Source: Mycobacterium sp. 1423905.2 (GTDB lineage: Bacteria > Actinomycetota > Actinomycetes > Mycobacteriales > Mycobacteriaceae). From it: a DNA stretch of 50,463 nt. How positions within the stretch are numbered: position 1 is the first letter of the stretch; the number at the start of each line of letters is the position of its first letter. The stretch is from assembly GCF_001673155.1 (NCBI RefSeq), contig NZ_LZLE01000244.1:1-50463 (forward strand). The letters are read 5' to 3'. Made by a program: the position numbers and the translations under genes. The notes under the pieces were generated by a model. The model ran no database searches and was not told the DNA's origin. It was given only the letters and a program-made list of their open reading frames with translations. Shown one piece after another: positions 12,976 through 23,849 of the stretch.

Positions 12976-15744
12976 ATGACGTCTTTCCTCGTCGTAGCGC
13001 CGGAAGCACTGAATAGTGCGGCGGCGAATTTACGAGGAATTGGTGATTCGGTCGCCCAAGCCACGTCGGCAGCGGCGTCTTCGACGACTGCCATCGCACC
13101 GGCGGCTGCCGACGAAGTCTCAGCAGCCATATCACGTTTGTTCGGCGGCCTGGGTAAGGAATTCCAGGCGCTCAGCGCCGAATCGGCTTTAGCCCATGAG
13201 CGAATTGTCGCGGCTCTGACTTCAAGTGGGACCGCATACGCAGCGGCGGAGGTCGCGAGCGCGTCGCCCCTTCAGGTGTTACAACAGGATCTGCAAGCTT
13301 TAGCGGCCAGTCCGTTCACCCCGGTGAAAGATCTCACCGGACGCCCGTTGATCGGCAACGGCGCCGATGGCGCACCCGGCAGCGGTCAAGCCGGCGGAAG
13401 CGGCGGATGGCTGATCGGCAACGGTGGCAACGGTGGATCGGGCTCCGATGGCCCGAACGGCGGCAGCGGTGGTGCCGGTGGATCGGCCGGGTTGTGGGGG
13501 CGCGGCGGTGCCGGCGGAGCCGGTGGCAACGCGACGGCCGCCGGGGGCATCGGTGGCATCGGTGGTGCCGGCGGCGCGAATGGACTGATCGGTGGCGGCA
13601 ACGGCGGCGCGGGCGGTGCCGGGGGCAGCGGCTTCGGCACCGGCATGGGCGGAGCCGGCGGGGCCGGTGGAGCCAACCGACAGTTGCTCTCCCTCGACGG
13701 GTCCGGCGGGGCCGGCGGCGCCGGCGGCCACGGGGGATCCGGCACTGATGGGCCCCTCGCACCCGGTCAAGCTGCAGGCAACGGCGGGGTGGGTGGGGCC
13801 GGCGGTGCCAACCAGGCGCTGTTGGGCGGGCACGGCGGACATGGCGGTGTCGGCGGCGCCGGCGGCGCGGGGTTGGACGGCGCCGCTGGGTCGGTGGGCA
13901 CTTCTACGACCCCCGACGGAGGTCGAGGTGGTGATGGCGGACTCGGCGGCAACGGCGGCGACGGCGGTCGCGGCGGCACCAATGGCTTGGCCCTTGGTGG
14001 CGTGGCCGGAAGCGGCGGCGACGGCGGCCACGCCGGAACGGCAGGTAGCGGTGGCGACGGCGGCGAAGGTTGGAGCAACCCGTCCGGTCCTGGCGGTAGC
14101 GGGGGTGACGGCGGCAACGGCGCCGCGAACACCGCCACCGCCGGCCACGGTGGCGCCTCCGGCGGCCCAGGTGGTCAGGCCGGCAGCAACGGCGCGCCGA
14201 ACGCGGGCGGCAAGGGTGGCAATGGCGGGGATGCCGGCAGCGGAAGCGGCACCGTTCAACGCGGCGGGAACGGTGGCAACGGCGGCAGCGGCGGCCCCGT
14301 GGGCAACGGCGGTGACGGTGGCAACGGTGGAAACGGAGGCGCCGGCGGCGCCAACAACGGCAACGGCAACGGCGGTCGGGGCGGCGATGGCGGCGCCGCG
14401 GTCCTGGGTAACGGCGGCGCCGGCGGTGCCGGCGGTAAAGGTGGCGCCAACAGTTTCCTCGGTTCCGGTGGCGCCGGGGGTAGTGGCGGCTCGACGGCGT
14501 CGGGGCACGCCGGCACGGGCGGTAACGGCGGTGGCGCCGGCGGGGTCAACGGCACCGGTGGTGCCGGCGGTAACGGTGGTGACCTCACTGGCGTCGATGG
14601 CGTCGGGCGGGCCGGCGACGGCGGCGACGGTGGTAGCGGCTCGAGCATCTACACCAGCGCCGGTGGTGCCGGCGGGAAGGGCGGCAGCGTCACCGGGCAT
14701 TCCGCATCCGGCAACGCCGGCGACGGAGGCGACGGCGGTACCGGCGGCACGAATAACAGCGGCACGGGCAGGGGCGGAGCCGGTGGTCAAGGCGGCGCCG
14801 GTGGTGACATGGCGGGAGCATCGGGTAACGCCGGCAACGGCGGTGCGGGTGGTGCCGGCGGTCAGGGGGCCTACAGCTTCGGCGGGGGTGGTGGCGGCGG
14901 CGGTGCCGGCGGCAACGTGACCAGCGATTTTGCGATCGGCAATGCCGGTGCCGGCGGCAAGGGTGGTGCCGGTGGCCTCGGCCAGACCTTCGGCGGTGGA
15001 TACGGCTCCGGCGGTGACGGGGGCGCAGGTGGCGCCGGCGGAAACATCACCGGGGCTCATGTGACCGGGAAGGGCGGCACCGGCGGCGCCGGCGGCGACG
15101 GCGGCGTGACGAACCCCTCTAACTTCGGCGTTGGGGGTAACGGTGGCGCCGGTGGCGCCGGGGGCAACGTCACTGGCCTGCAAGACACTGGCGACGGCGG
15201 AGCCGGTGGTCAGGGCGGAAAGGCCGGCTACGCGACCGGCTCTCTTAATGGAATCGGTGGTGGCGGCGGTGCCGGCGGCAACGGCGGCATCGTCACAAAT
15301 TCCTCGACGGGCAACGGTGGGCATGGCGGCTCGGGCGGCGACGGCGCCGAAAGTGGCGGCAACAATGGGGGCGACGGCGGCATCGGCGGTCGCGGCGGAG
15401 ACTCGACCTTCTCCGGCGACGGCGGTGCCGGCGGCGACGGCGGTGCCGGCGGCCGGGGCAACCCGAGCACCGCTGGTTTGGGCAACGGCGCGGGTGGCGT
15501 GGGCGGCGCCGGGGGCAATGGTGGCCAAGCGGCTCGAGGCGACGGTGGCGCTGGCGGTGATGGCGGTGCCGGTGGGCCGGGCACCACAATCGGCGGCCGA
15601 GGCGGAAACGGCGGCAATGGTGGCAACTCCACGCTCACCGGCAGCGGCGGTGATCCAGGAAGCGGTGGCGCCGGCGGCAAGGGCGTACCCCCGGTCGGCG
15701 TCGACGGGCCCGGCGGCCAAGACGGGACCCCGGGGACTCCCTAG
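12976..15744 (+). CDS. PE_PGRS family protein
   Basis: The 922-residue protein begins with a PE domain (residues 1 to about 95; MTSFLVVAPEALNSAA) that ends with the YxxxE type VII secretion motif YAAAE. The linker GRPLIGNGADGAPGSGQAGG follows, then some 780 residues of Gly-Gly-Ala/Gly-Gly-Asn repeats to the end. There is no separate C-terminal domain. PE_PGRS proteins are exported, mostly through ESX-5, to the cell envelope, and the repeats are thought to bind calcium. The ATG at 12976 has AAGGGAG upstream. An upstream in-frame ATG at 12826 would add 50 residues unlike any PE protein. The gene lies opposite to its housekeeping neighbours. Confidence 0.95.
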   Translation: MTSFLVVAPEALNSAAANLRGIGDSVAQATSAAASSTTAIAPAAADEVSAAISRLFGGLGKEFQALSAESALAHERIVAALTSSGTAYAAAEVASASPLQVLQQDLQALAASPFTPVKDLTGRPLIGNGADGAPGSGQAGGSGGWLIGNGGNGGSGSDGPNGGSGGAGGSAGLWGRGGAGGAGGNATAAGGIGGIGGAGGANGLIGGGNGGAGGAGGSGFGTGMGGAGGAGGANRQLLSLDGSGGAGGAGGHGGSGTDGPLAPGQAAGNGGVGGAGGANQALLGGHGGHGGVGGAGGAGLDGAAGSVGTSTTPDGGRGGDGGLGGNGGDGGRGGTNGLALGGVAGSGGDGGHAGTAGSGGDGGEGWSNPSGPGGSGGDGGNGAANTATAGHGGASGGPGGQAGSNGAPNAGGKGGNGGDAGSGSGTVQRGGNGGNGGSGGPVGNGGDGGNGGNGGAGGANNGNGNGGRGGDGGAAVLGNGGAGGAGGKGGANSFLGSGGAGGSGGSTASGHAGTGGNGGGAGGVNGTGGAGGNGGDLTGVDGVGRAGDGGDGGSGSSIYTSAGGAGGKGGSVTGHSASGNAGDGGDGGTGGTNNSGTGRGGAGGQGGAGGDMAGASGNAGNGGAGGAGGQGAYSFGGGGGGGGAGGNVTSDFAIGNAGAGGKGGAGGLGQTFGGGYGSGGDGGAGGAGGNITGAHVTGKGGTGGAGGDGGVTNPSNFGVGGNGGAGGAGGNVTGLQDTGDGGAGGQGGKAGYATGSLNGIGGGGGAGGNGGIVTNSSTGNGGHGGSGGDGAESGGNNGGDGGIGGRGGDSTFSGDGGAGGDGGAGGRGNPSTAGLGNGAGGVGGAGGNGGQAARGDGGAGGDGGAGGPGTTIGGRGGNGGNGGNSTLTGSGGDPGSGGAGGKGVPPVGVDGPGGQDGTPGTP
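13370..15700 (+). repeat. PGRS repeat region
   Basis: About 2.3 kb of imperfect GGC-GGC-GCC / GGC-GGC-AAC units encode GGA/GGN/GGD triplets. The region is a likely site for in-frame recombination with other PGRS genes and for assembly errors. Long open frames on the opposite strand here are by-products of the repeat. Confidence 0.95.
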
Positions 15745-15837
15745 CGCGGCCCGAGTTCTGCGGCAACGCTGGGGATCTCTTCGCCGCGAGGGCAGTATAG
15801 GAGCAACCTTGCCTACCCGAGAGATCGGAACCTGATC

Positions 15838-16090
15838 ATGACCGCCCGGGTGACGTTCGACTTCACCGACACTGCCGTACTCGTCACCGGCGGAACGAGT
15901 GGGTTCGGCCATGCCACTGCCACCCTGTTCCGCGATGCGGGCGCAACCGTCACCATCACCGGCACCAAAGCAGATCCGTCGGAATACAGCACTGACCTGA
16001 CCGGCATGCGCTATCGCCGGCTCATTCGACCGCCTCGACGTACTGATCAACAACGCCGGAGCCAACTTCCCCGGGGAACCGACAACTTAG
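15838..16090 (+). pseudogene. Short-chain dehydrogenase remnant
   Basis: From the ATG at 15838 the translation gives an SDR N-terminus with the cofactor motif VLVTGGTSGFGHATATLFRD, and continues to DLTGMRYRRL. At about 16020 sense is lost. One frame over, the next SDR block appears as FDRLDVLINNAGANFPG, with the NNAG motif, ending at a TAG at 16088-16090. Some 20-25 residues between the two blocks and the whole catalytic half (YxxxK) are missing. It is a deleted, frameshifted fragment on the same strand as the PE_PGRS gene. Confidence 0.85.
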
Positions 16091-16172
16091 GCGCGGCAAC
16101 GAAATACGCTGAAACACAATAGTTCTGGCGCGTAGTAGCTGTTCACCGTCTCCGCGAGAGCCTTCGTTGCTG

Positions 16173-16436
16173 TCAGAGGTCGATGCCGTAGCCGCGGTCG
16201 ATGTGGCGGTCTGGGGTGGTGAGGTTGCCGATGTGGGCGGCGGCGTCGGCGATGTCGCATAGACGGTCGACGACTCGGGTGCGCTGTCGTAGGAGTTCGA
16301 TGGCTTGGTCGCGGCTGGTGCTGGTTGCGCTGGTGATGGCGAGGTGGTGTTCGGCGCGTTCGATGGCGGTGTGCGGGGCCGTTCGGGTTGGGGAGTGCCG
16401 AGTTGGTGAGCGGCGTGGAGTTGTGGTGCAGCGCGT
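16173..16436 (-). pseudogene. C-terminal gene relic of unknown family
   Basis: On the minus strand a frame ending in TGA at 16173-16175 gives a protein-like C-terminus of about 80 residues: AIERAEHHLAITSA, DQAIELLRQRTRVVDRL, then CDIADAAAHIGNLTTPDRH and RGYGIDL. Upstream in the same frame there is a stop just before 16436 and no start codon in a good context. It is probably the tail of a gene whose front was lost. I do not recognise the family. Its A- and C-ending codons differ somewhat from the neighbours. The span 16091-16172 holds nothing I can name. Confidence 0.5.
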
Positions 16437-17090
16437 TCAGGCGCTCAAGCTCGCGGGGTCCACGCCGAGGACGGCCGCGATCCGGTCGGCCGGGACGGGA
16501 CCTTCGCGAAGGATGCGAGGGGCGGCTCCGGTGAGGTCGACGATGGTGGATGCGGCCTGCTGGGCGGACGGTCCCGCATCGAGGTAGACCTCGACGCGAT
16601 CGCCGAGTTGGCGTCGGGCGTCGCCGGCATCGACCGCGGGCGGCTGGCCGGAGACGTTGGCGCTGGAGACGGCCATGGGGCCGACCTCGCGCAGTAGTTC
16701 GATGGCGACCGGGTGCAACGGCATCCGCAGCATCACCGTCCCATTCGCATTGCCGAGGTCCCACTGCAGGGACGGCGCTTGGGCCACGACCAAGCTCAGT
16801 GCGCCGGGCCAGAAGGCGCGGATCAAGTCGCGCGCTCCGTCGGGCATCGCGTAGACCAACCCTTCGATGGTGTGCCAGGAACCCACCAGCACGCCGACCG
16901 GCATGTCGCGTCCGCGGCCCTTGGCCGCGAGCAGTTCCCCCACCGCCGTGTTGTCGAACGCGTCGGCGCCGATGCCGTAGACCGTGTCCGTCGGCATGAC
17001 GACCAATCGGCCGCTTTTGAGCGCCCCCGTCGCAGCGGCGAGGCCGCGCGCACGCTGCTCGGGGTCACCGCAGTCGAACGTTTCAGTCAT
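16437..17090 (-). CDS. L-threonylcarbamoyladenylate synthase (TsaC/Sua5 family)
   Basis: The enzyme makes threonylcarbamoyl-AMP from threonine, bicarbonate and ATP for the t6A37 modification of tRNAs that read ANN codons. The 217-residue protein has the YrdC-type core: GRLVVMPTDTVYGIGADA, KGRGRDMPVGVLVGSW, FWPGALSLVV and AVSSANVSGQPP. I use the ATG at 17090, which overlaps the prmC end by 8 bases. The length equals that of M. tuberculosis Rv1301. It is the last gene of the prfA-prmC string before the accessory block. Confidence 0.92.
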   Translation of the reverse strand: MTETFDCGDPEQRARGLAAATGALKSGRLVVMPTDTVYGIGADAFDNTAVGELLAAKGRGRDMPVGVLVGSWHTIEGLVYAMPDGARDLIRAFWPGALSLVVAQAPSLQWDLGNANGTVMLRMPLHPVAIELLREVGPMAVSSANVSGQPPAVDAGDARRQLGDRVEVYLDAGPSAQQAASTIVDLTGAAPRILREGPVPADRIAAVLGVDPASLSA

Positions 17091-17928
17091 CGCTACTCCT
17101 ACGCGCGGTGACGAACCGCGGTCGACCGGTGAGATCCTTGCGCGCGGCGATCTCAGCGAAAACCCCTGTGCCGGCCACGCATTCGACCGTCGCCGCCGAG
17201 GTGGAGTCGTCATGTTCGACGGCAAACAGACCGCCGGGACGCAGCAGACGTCCCGCCAGAGCGACGACCGCGGTCACCACCGTCATGCCGTCCGGCCCGC
17301 CGAACACGGCCTGAGGCGGATCATGTTGTGCCACTTCGGCTTCCAGGTTGGCGCCGTCGGGAACGTAGGGCGGGTTGGCGACGACGAGGTCGACGCTGCC
17401 CGTCAGGTCGGTGAGCGCTTCGGGACCGGTGACGTCGGCGCGCACCAACTCGACGGTGGTCGCCTCGGCGTTGCGCCGTGCGTAGCGCAGCGCTGTCTCC
17501 GAGTTGTCGACGCCCAGGATGCGCGCCGTGGGATAGTGCTCGGCCAAAGCGATGGCCAGCGCACCTGAGCCGGTGCACAGGTCAACGATGACGGGCTGGG
17601 CCGGTAGCCGCTGGGTGGTTGCCCACTCCAGCATCGACTCCGTTTCGGGGCGTGGCACGAACACACCCGGGCCGACCTGCAGCACCACCGGCCCGAACGC
17701 CGCGGTGCCGAGCAGGTGTTGCAACGGCACCCGACGTGAGCGCGCGGCGACCACCTCGTGGTACTGCGCGAAAAACGCATGGTCAGGCGATTCGACCAAG
17801 GCCAGCCGGCCGCGGTCGGTGCCGGTCAGATGAGCGGCCAACTCCTCGGCATCAAAGCGGGCGGAAACGATGCCGGCCTGGGCCAGCACCGTGGTTGCGC
17901 TGTCGATCGCGCCCCGCAGTGTGCTCAT
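17083..17928 (-). CDS. prmC: Release factor glutamine methyltransferase
   Basis: PrmC (HemK) methylates the GGQ glutamine of RF1 and RF2 with S-adenosylmethionine. The 281-residue protein has an N-terminal helical domain and a Rossmann methyltransferase domain with [20 protein letters not shown] (SAM binding). The catalytic NPPY motif is in [13 protein letters not shown], at about residue 185. It overlaps its substrate gene prfA by 4 bases (ATGA), fitting a shared transcript. Confidence 0.96.
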   Translation of the reverse strand: MSTLRGAIDSATTVLAQAGIVSARFDAEELAAHLTGTDRGRLALVESPDHAFFAQYHEVVAARSRRVPLQHLLGTAAFGPVVLQVGPGVFVPRPETESMLEWATTQRLPAQPVIVDLCTGSGALAIALAEHYPTARILGVDNSETALRYARRNAEATTVELVRADVTGPEALTDLTGSVDLVVANPPYVPDGANLEAEVAQHDPPQAVFGGPDGMTVVTAVVALAGRLLRPGGLFAVEHDDSTSAATVECVAGTGVFAEIAARKDLTGRPRFVTARRSSDD

Positions 17929-18998
17929 GAGTGCTGCAGCCGGGACTGCCTGTCAGCGGCGCTGAGTGCGTCGAACAGCGCGTCGAGATCGCCGTCGAGA
18001 ACCTGATCGAGGTTGTGCGCCTTGAAACCGATCCGGTGGTCGGTGATGCGGTTCTCGGGGAAGTTGTAGGTGCGAATGCGTTCGCTGCGGTCAACCGTGC
18101 GGATCTGGTTGGCTCGATCCGCTGACGCGTCGGCCGACGCCTGCTCTTCGGCCAAGGCCTGCAATCGAGCGGCCAGAACCTGCAGTGCCCGCGTCTTGTT
18201 CTGCAGCTGCGACCGTTCGTTTTGGCAGGTGACGACGATTCCCGTGGGCAGGTGAGTGATCCGCACCGCGGAGTCGGTGGTGTTGACGCCCTGGCCGCCC
18301 TTGCCGGAGGACCGGTAGACGTCGATGCGCAGATCCGATTCGTCGATCTGCACCTCGCCGACTTCCTCCGGCTCGGGATAGACGAGGACGCCGGCGGCCG
18401 AAGTGTGCACGCGCCCTTGGGATTCGGTCACCGGAACCCGTTGGACGCGGTGGACCCCGCCTTCGAATTTCATCCGCGACCACACACCCTCGGCAGAGTC
18501 GCCCTTACTGGCGATCGTCAAGGTCGCATCCTTGTATCCGCCGAGATCCGAGGTGGTTTCGTCGAGGACGGTCACCGTCCAGCCATGGCGCTCGGCGTAG
18601 CGGATGTACATCCGCGCCAGATCGGCGGCGAACAACGCCGACTCCTCACCGCCCTCGCCAGATTTGACTTCGAGCACGATGTCGTCGGCGTCGTGCGGGT
18701 CGCGCGGGGCCAGCATGTCGGTGAGTTGGGTGTCGAGTTCGGCGACCCGACCCTCCAGCTCGGTCACCTCTTCGGCGAACGAATCGTCGTCGTCGACCAG
18801 CTCGCGGGCGGTTTCCAGATCCTCGCGGGCGGACACCAATTTGCGATACGTGGCGACAATGGGTGCCAGTCGGGCGAACCGGCGGCCGGCTTTGCGGGCC
18901 TCGTCGGGCTTGCTGTGCAGTTCCGGGTCGGCCAACGCACGCTCGAGCGCGGCGTGTTCGGCGAGCAGGACGTCAATCGTCTGCACCGGCTGCGTCAT
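17925..18998 (-). CDS. prfA: Peptide chain release factor 1
   Basis: RF1 reads UAA and UAG stop codons and triggers peptide release. The 357-residue protein has the codon-recognition segment [15 protein letters not shown] (PxT type, here PVT) and the GGQ motif in [20 protein letters not shown], at about residue 236. Its ATG at 18998 is 99 bases after the rpmE stop. Confidence 0.97.
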   Translation of the reverse strand: MTQPVQTIDVLLAEHAALERALADPELHSKPDEARKAGRRFARLAPIVATYRKLVSAREDLETARELVDDDDSFAEEVTELEGRVAELDTQLTDMLAPRDPHDADDIVLEVKSGEGGEESALFAADLARMYIRYAERHGWTVTVLDETTSDLGGYKDATLTIASKGDSAEGVWSRMKFEGGVHRVQRVPVTESQGRVHTSAAGVLVYPEPEEVGEVQIDESDLRIDVYRSSGKGGQGVNTTDSAVRITHLPTGIVVTCQNERSQLQNKTRALQVLAARLQALAEEQASADASADRANQIRTVDRSERIRTYNFPENRITDHRIGFKAHNLDQVLDGDLDALFDALSAADRQSRLQHS

Positions 18999-19097
18999 CT
19001 CACACCTCCTGCCACCTGCCGCGAAGTCCTACCGCAAACATGAACCGACGCCCGGCCTGCGCGTTGTGTCGCACAGGTTCGGGCGTCGGTGAGCCAA

Positions 19098-19340
19098 CTA
19101 CTTGTCGGCCGATTCAGCCTTGTCGGCGCCGACCTTGCGCTTGCCGTAACGCTTCTCGAAACGGGCGACGCGGCCGCCGCTGTCCAGGATCTTCTGCTTG
19201 CCGGTGTAGAAGGGGTGGCACTGTGAGCAAACCTCGACCACAATGCGACCGCCCGGCTTGGTGCTGCGCGTCTGGAAGGAGTTGCCGCACCCACAGACCA
19301 CGGTGGTCTCCTCGTAGGTGGGATGAATGTCAGATTTCAT
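19098..19340 (-). CDS. rpmE: Ribosomal protein L31, zinc-binding form
   Basis: The 80-residue protein is the C+ form of L31, with cysteines in VVCGCGNSF and [17 protein letters not shown] that bind zinc. Mycobacteria usually also carry a zinc-free paralogue elsewhere, induced when zinc is low. The end is a basic/acidic tail. It follows rho after a 307-base gap that contains a strong hairpin. Confidence 0.96.
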   Translation of the reverse strand: MKSDIHPTYEETTVVCGCGNSFQTRSTKPGGRIVVEVCSQCHPFYTGKQKILDSGGRVARFEKRYGKRKVGADKAESADK

Positions 19341-19647
19341 GCTGTCCTCTTCGATCGTTGGCCGCTCGTGCCCCCGGTATGCGATGCGGCGGTCAGGCCT
19401 GAGCCGAGAACCTGTGTGGGTTCTGGGGTGGTCGAGCGTCGATTATGCCAGGTCAACCACCGTCTACCCAAACACCGTCAAGCGCGCTGGCATTCCCGGC
19501 GGCCATAGGTCTCAGCTGTCACAGGCGGCTCTGCTCGAACCCACCTCGCTTTTTGCCCACCCCCGCGCGACAACCGCAGTTGTCGCTGAGAGGTGGGCAC
19601 AAGCGCACATGCCCAGGCAGAGACCGCTGTGGCGGATGTGACGACGG
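19341..19647 (-). other. rho-rpmE intergenic region
   Basis: This 307-base stretch has no gene. Apart from the compound hairpin at 19555-19598 I see no defined element. A promoter for rpmE is expected in the part nearer 19341, but I cannot point to one with confidence. Confidence 0.5.
19555..19598 (-). terminator. Compound stem-loop downstream of rho
   Basis: An inner perfect stem GCGACAAC (19567-19574) / GTTGTCGC (19579-19586) with loop CGCA sits inside an outer perfect stem GCCCACC (19555-19561) / GGTGGGC (19592-19598). On the minus strand it begins about 50 bases after the rho stop, and AAAAA rather than a U-tract follows it. It may be a non-canonical terminator, or a 3'-end or attenuating structure between rho and rpmE. 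Confidence 0.5.
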
Positions 19648-21513
19648 TCAGTCGTTGTCCATCGATCCCGGCGTCGTCTTGGACACCTGCACGAGGAACT
19701 CATAGTTGGTCTTCGTCTTACGCAGCTGCGACATGAGCAGGTCGATGGCTTGATGCGAGTCCAGGCCGGACAGCACACGGCGCAGCTTGTGCACGATGCC
19801 GAATTCGTCGGGCGAGAGCAACAGCTCGTCCTTGCGGGTGCCCGAGGGGTTCACGTCCACGGCCGGGAATACGCGGCGCTCGGCGATCTTGCGGTCCAGT
19901 TTGAGCTCGGCGTTACCGGTGCCCTTGAACTCCTCGAAGATCACCGTGTCACCGGTCGAACCGGTCTCCACCATGGCGGTCGCAATGATGGTCAGCGAGC
20001 CGCCTTCTTCGATGTTGCGGGCGGCACCCAGGAAGCGCTTGGGCGGGTACAGCGCCGTCGAGTCGACACCACCGGACAGAATGCGGCCCGACGCCGGCGA
20101 GGCGTTGTTGTAGGCGCGGCCCAGTCGGGTGATCGAGTCCAGCAGCACCACGACGTCCTTGCCCTGCTCCACGAGCCGCTTGGCGCGCTCGATGGCCAGC
20201 TCGGCGGCCTGGGTGTGGTCTGAGGGCGGCCGGTCGAAGGTGGACGAAATGACCTCGCCCTTGACCGAGCGCTGCATGTCGGTGACCTCTTCGGGCCGCT
20301 CGTCGACGAGGACGACCATGAGGTGGCATTCGGGGTTGTTGCGGGTGATCGCGTTGGCGATGTCCTGCAGGATCGTGGTCTTACCGGCCTTGGGCGGCGA
20401 CACGATCAACGCCCGCTGGCCCTTACCGATCGGCATGATCAGGTCGATGACCCGGGTGGTCAGCCGGTCTGGGGTGGTCTCCAGGCGCAGCCGCTGGTTG
20501 GGATAGAGCGGGGTCAGCTTGCCGAATTCGGGCCGCTTTTTGGCGTCTTCGATCGAGCCGCCGTTGATGCTGTCCAGACGCACCAGCGGGTTGAACTTCT
20601 GGCGCTGGTTGGGCTGTTCGCCCTCTTTGGGGACGCGGACCGCGCCGGTCACCGCGTCGCCGCGGCGCAGGCCGTTCTTGCGCACCATGTTCATCGACAC
20701 GTAGACGTCGTGCGGGCCGGCCAGGTAGCCGGAGGTGCGCACGAACGCGTAGTTGTCCAGGACGTCGAGGATGCCGGCTACCGGCTGGACGACGTCGTCT
20801 TCGCGCAGTTCGGCTTCACCGCCGCCTTCACCGGTGCGTTCCCCGCGCCGGCGCCGGTCGCGGAAGCGGCGGCCCCGGCGGCCTTGACGTCCGTCACCGT
20901 CGTCGTCACCGCCGCCACGGTTCTGCTGACCGCCGCCTTGTTGCTCACCGTTCTGGTCGCCGCCGGCTTCTGCCGGGCGTTCCTCCGTCTTGGTGTCCGA
21001 CTTGGCCTTTGCGCCGTCCTCGGCTTCGTTCGATGGGGCACCGTCGCCAGTGGCGGGGCTCGCTGCTCCCACCTCGCGGGAGGCGCCGCGGCGTTCCCGG
21101 CGGCGGGGTTCGGACGTTGACTCGGTCTGAGAGTCCGTCTTGGCCGGCGCCTCGGCGGTCGCCGGCGCGGCGGCGTTACCGGTGTCCGGAGCTACGCCGT
21201 TGTCGGGAGTTTGGGTCCCGTTACCGGCGGCCGGGCCGTCTTGGGGTTGGGCAGCCGCGGACTGGGAGGCAGAGGTGCCGTTGGCCTGTCCCCTGATTTC
21301 CTTAATCGCGGCGATGAGTTCGTTCTTACGCATACCGGAGGTGCCTTTTACGCCGGCTTGGTTGGCCAGCGCCCGCAGTTCGGGCAGCACCATGGTCGCC
21401 AGGGATCCTGTCGGCGCACCGGTTTTGACGACTGGGGTGTCTGTGATCACGGATTCCGACTGCTTGTCTGCGTCGGTGCTTTCGCCAGCCGTGATGAGGT
21501 CCGTATCAGTCAC
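19648..21513 (-). CDS. rho: Transcription termination factor Rho
   Basis: Rho is a hexameric RNA translocase that ends transcription. The 621-residue protein is much longer than the 419-residue E. coli form. After a SAP-like N-terminal segment (LPELRALANQAGVKGTSGMR) comes a low-complexity insertion of about 150 residues rich in Ala, Gly, Glu and Arg, typical of actinobacteria. The RNA-binding domain (GILDVLDNYAFVRTSGYL) and the ATPase domain follow, with Walker A PPKAGKTT at about residue 378 and LLDSITRLGRAYN. The start is ATG at 21513. A 264-base gap to thrB (21514-21777) is large enough for its own promoter and leader. Confidence 0.97.
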   Translation of the reverse strand: MTDTDLITAGESTDADKQSESVITDTPVVKTGAPTGSLATMVLPELRALANQAGVKGTSGMRKNELIAAIKEIRGQANGTSASQSAAAQPQDGPAAGNGTQTPDNGVAPDTGNAAAPATAEAPAKTDSQTESTSEPRRRERRGASREVGAASPATGDGAPSNEAEDGAKAKSDTKTEERPAEAGGDQNGEQQGGGQQNRGGGDDDGDGRQGRRGRRFRDRRRRGERTGEGGGEAELREDDVVQPVAGILDVLDNYAFVRTSGYLAGPHDVYVSMNMVRKNGLRRGDAVTGAVRVPKEGEQPNQRQKFNPLVRLDSINGGSIEDAKKRPEFGKLTPLYPNQRLRLETTPDRLTTRVIDLIMPIGKGQRALIVSPPKAGKTTILQDIANAITRNNPECHLMVVLVDERPEEVTDMQRSVKGEVISSTFDRPPSDHTQAAELAIERAKRLVEQGKDVVVLLDSITRLGRAYNNASPASGRILSGGVDSTALYPPKRFLGAARNIEEGGSLTIIATAMVETGSTGDTVIFEEFKGTGNAELKLDRKIAERRVFPAVDVNPSGTRKDELLLSPDEFGIVHKLRRVLSGLDSHQAIDLLMSQLRKTKTNYEFLVQVSKTTPGSMDND

Positions 21514-21777
21514 GGATTTCCTTTCTTCCCCTGCTGATCAGTGATGCGGGGGTTCGTTGCATTCAGCGAAATTGCCGAGTGCACCCAATAGTCGACTCTG
21601 CGACGGTGATCGCCCGGATCGTCAGCGGAGACGGGGAACCTCGTCCACGAGAAGAATTGGTGGTTGTCCTAGCGGCAAGGCAGTATGGATGCAGATGCAG
21701 ATGCTGCAATTGCTGGACGGGTCCGAGGATAGCCCGCTTCCTGGCTGGAAGCAAGCAACGCCCCGCGGCGACGTGCA

Positions 21778-23845
<2,068 letters not shown>

Positions 23846-23849
<4 letters not shown>

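Noticed and set aside
13370..15700. CRISPR-like array
   Set aside because: The repeats are irregular, in frame and coding for PGRS; there are no uniform spacers and no cas genes.
13300..16065. 921-codon open frame opposite the PE_PGRS gene
   Set aside because: The Ala/Thr-rich translation is the complement of the GGC/GCC repeat; no domain is visible.
21514..21777. Small gene between thrB and rho
   Set aside because: Only short frames without ribosome binding sites are present; the repeated GATGCA units at about 21687-21705 look incidental.
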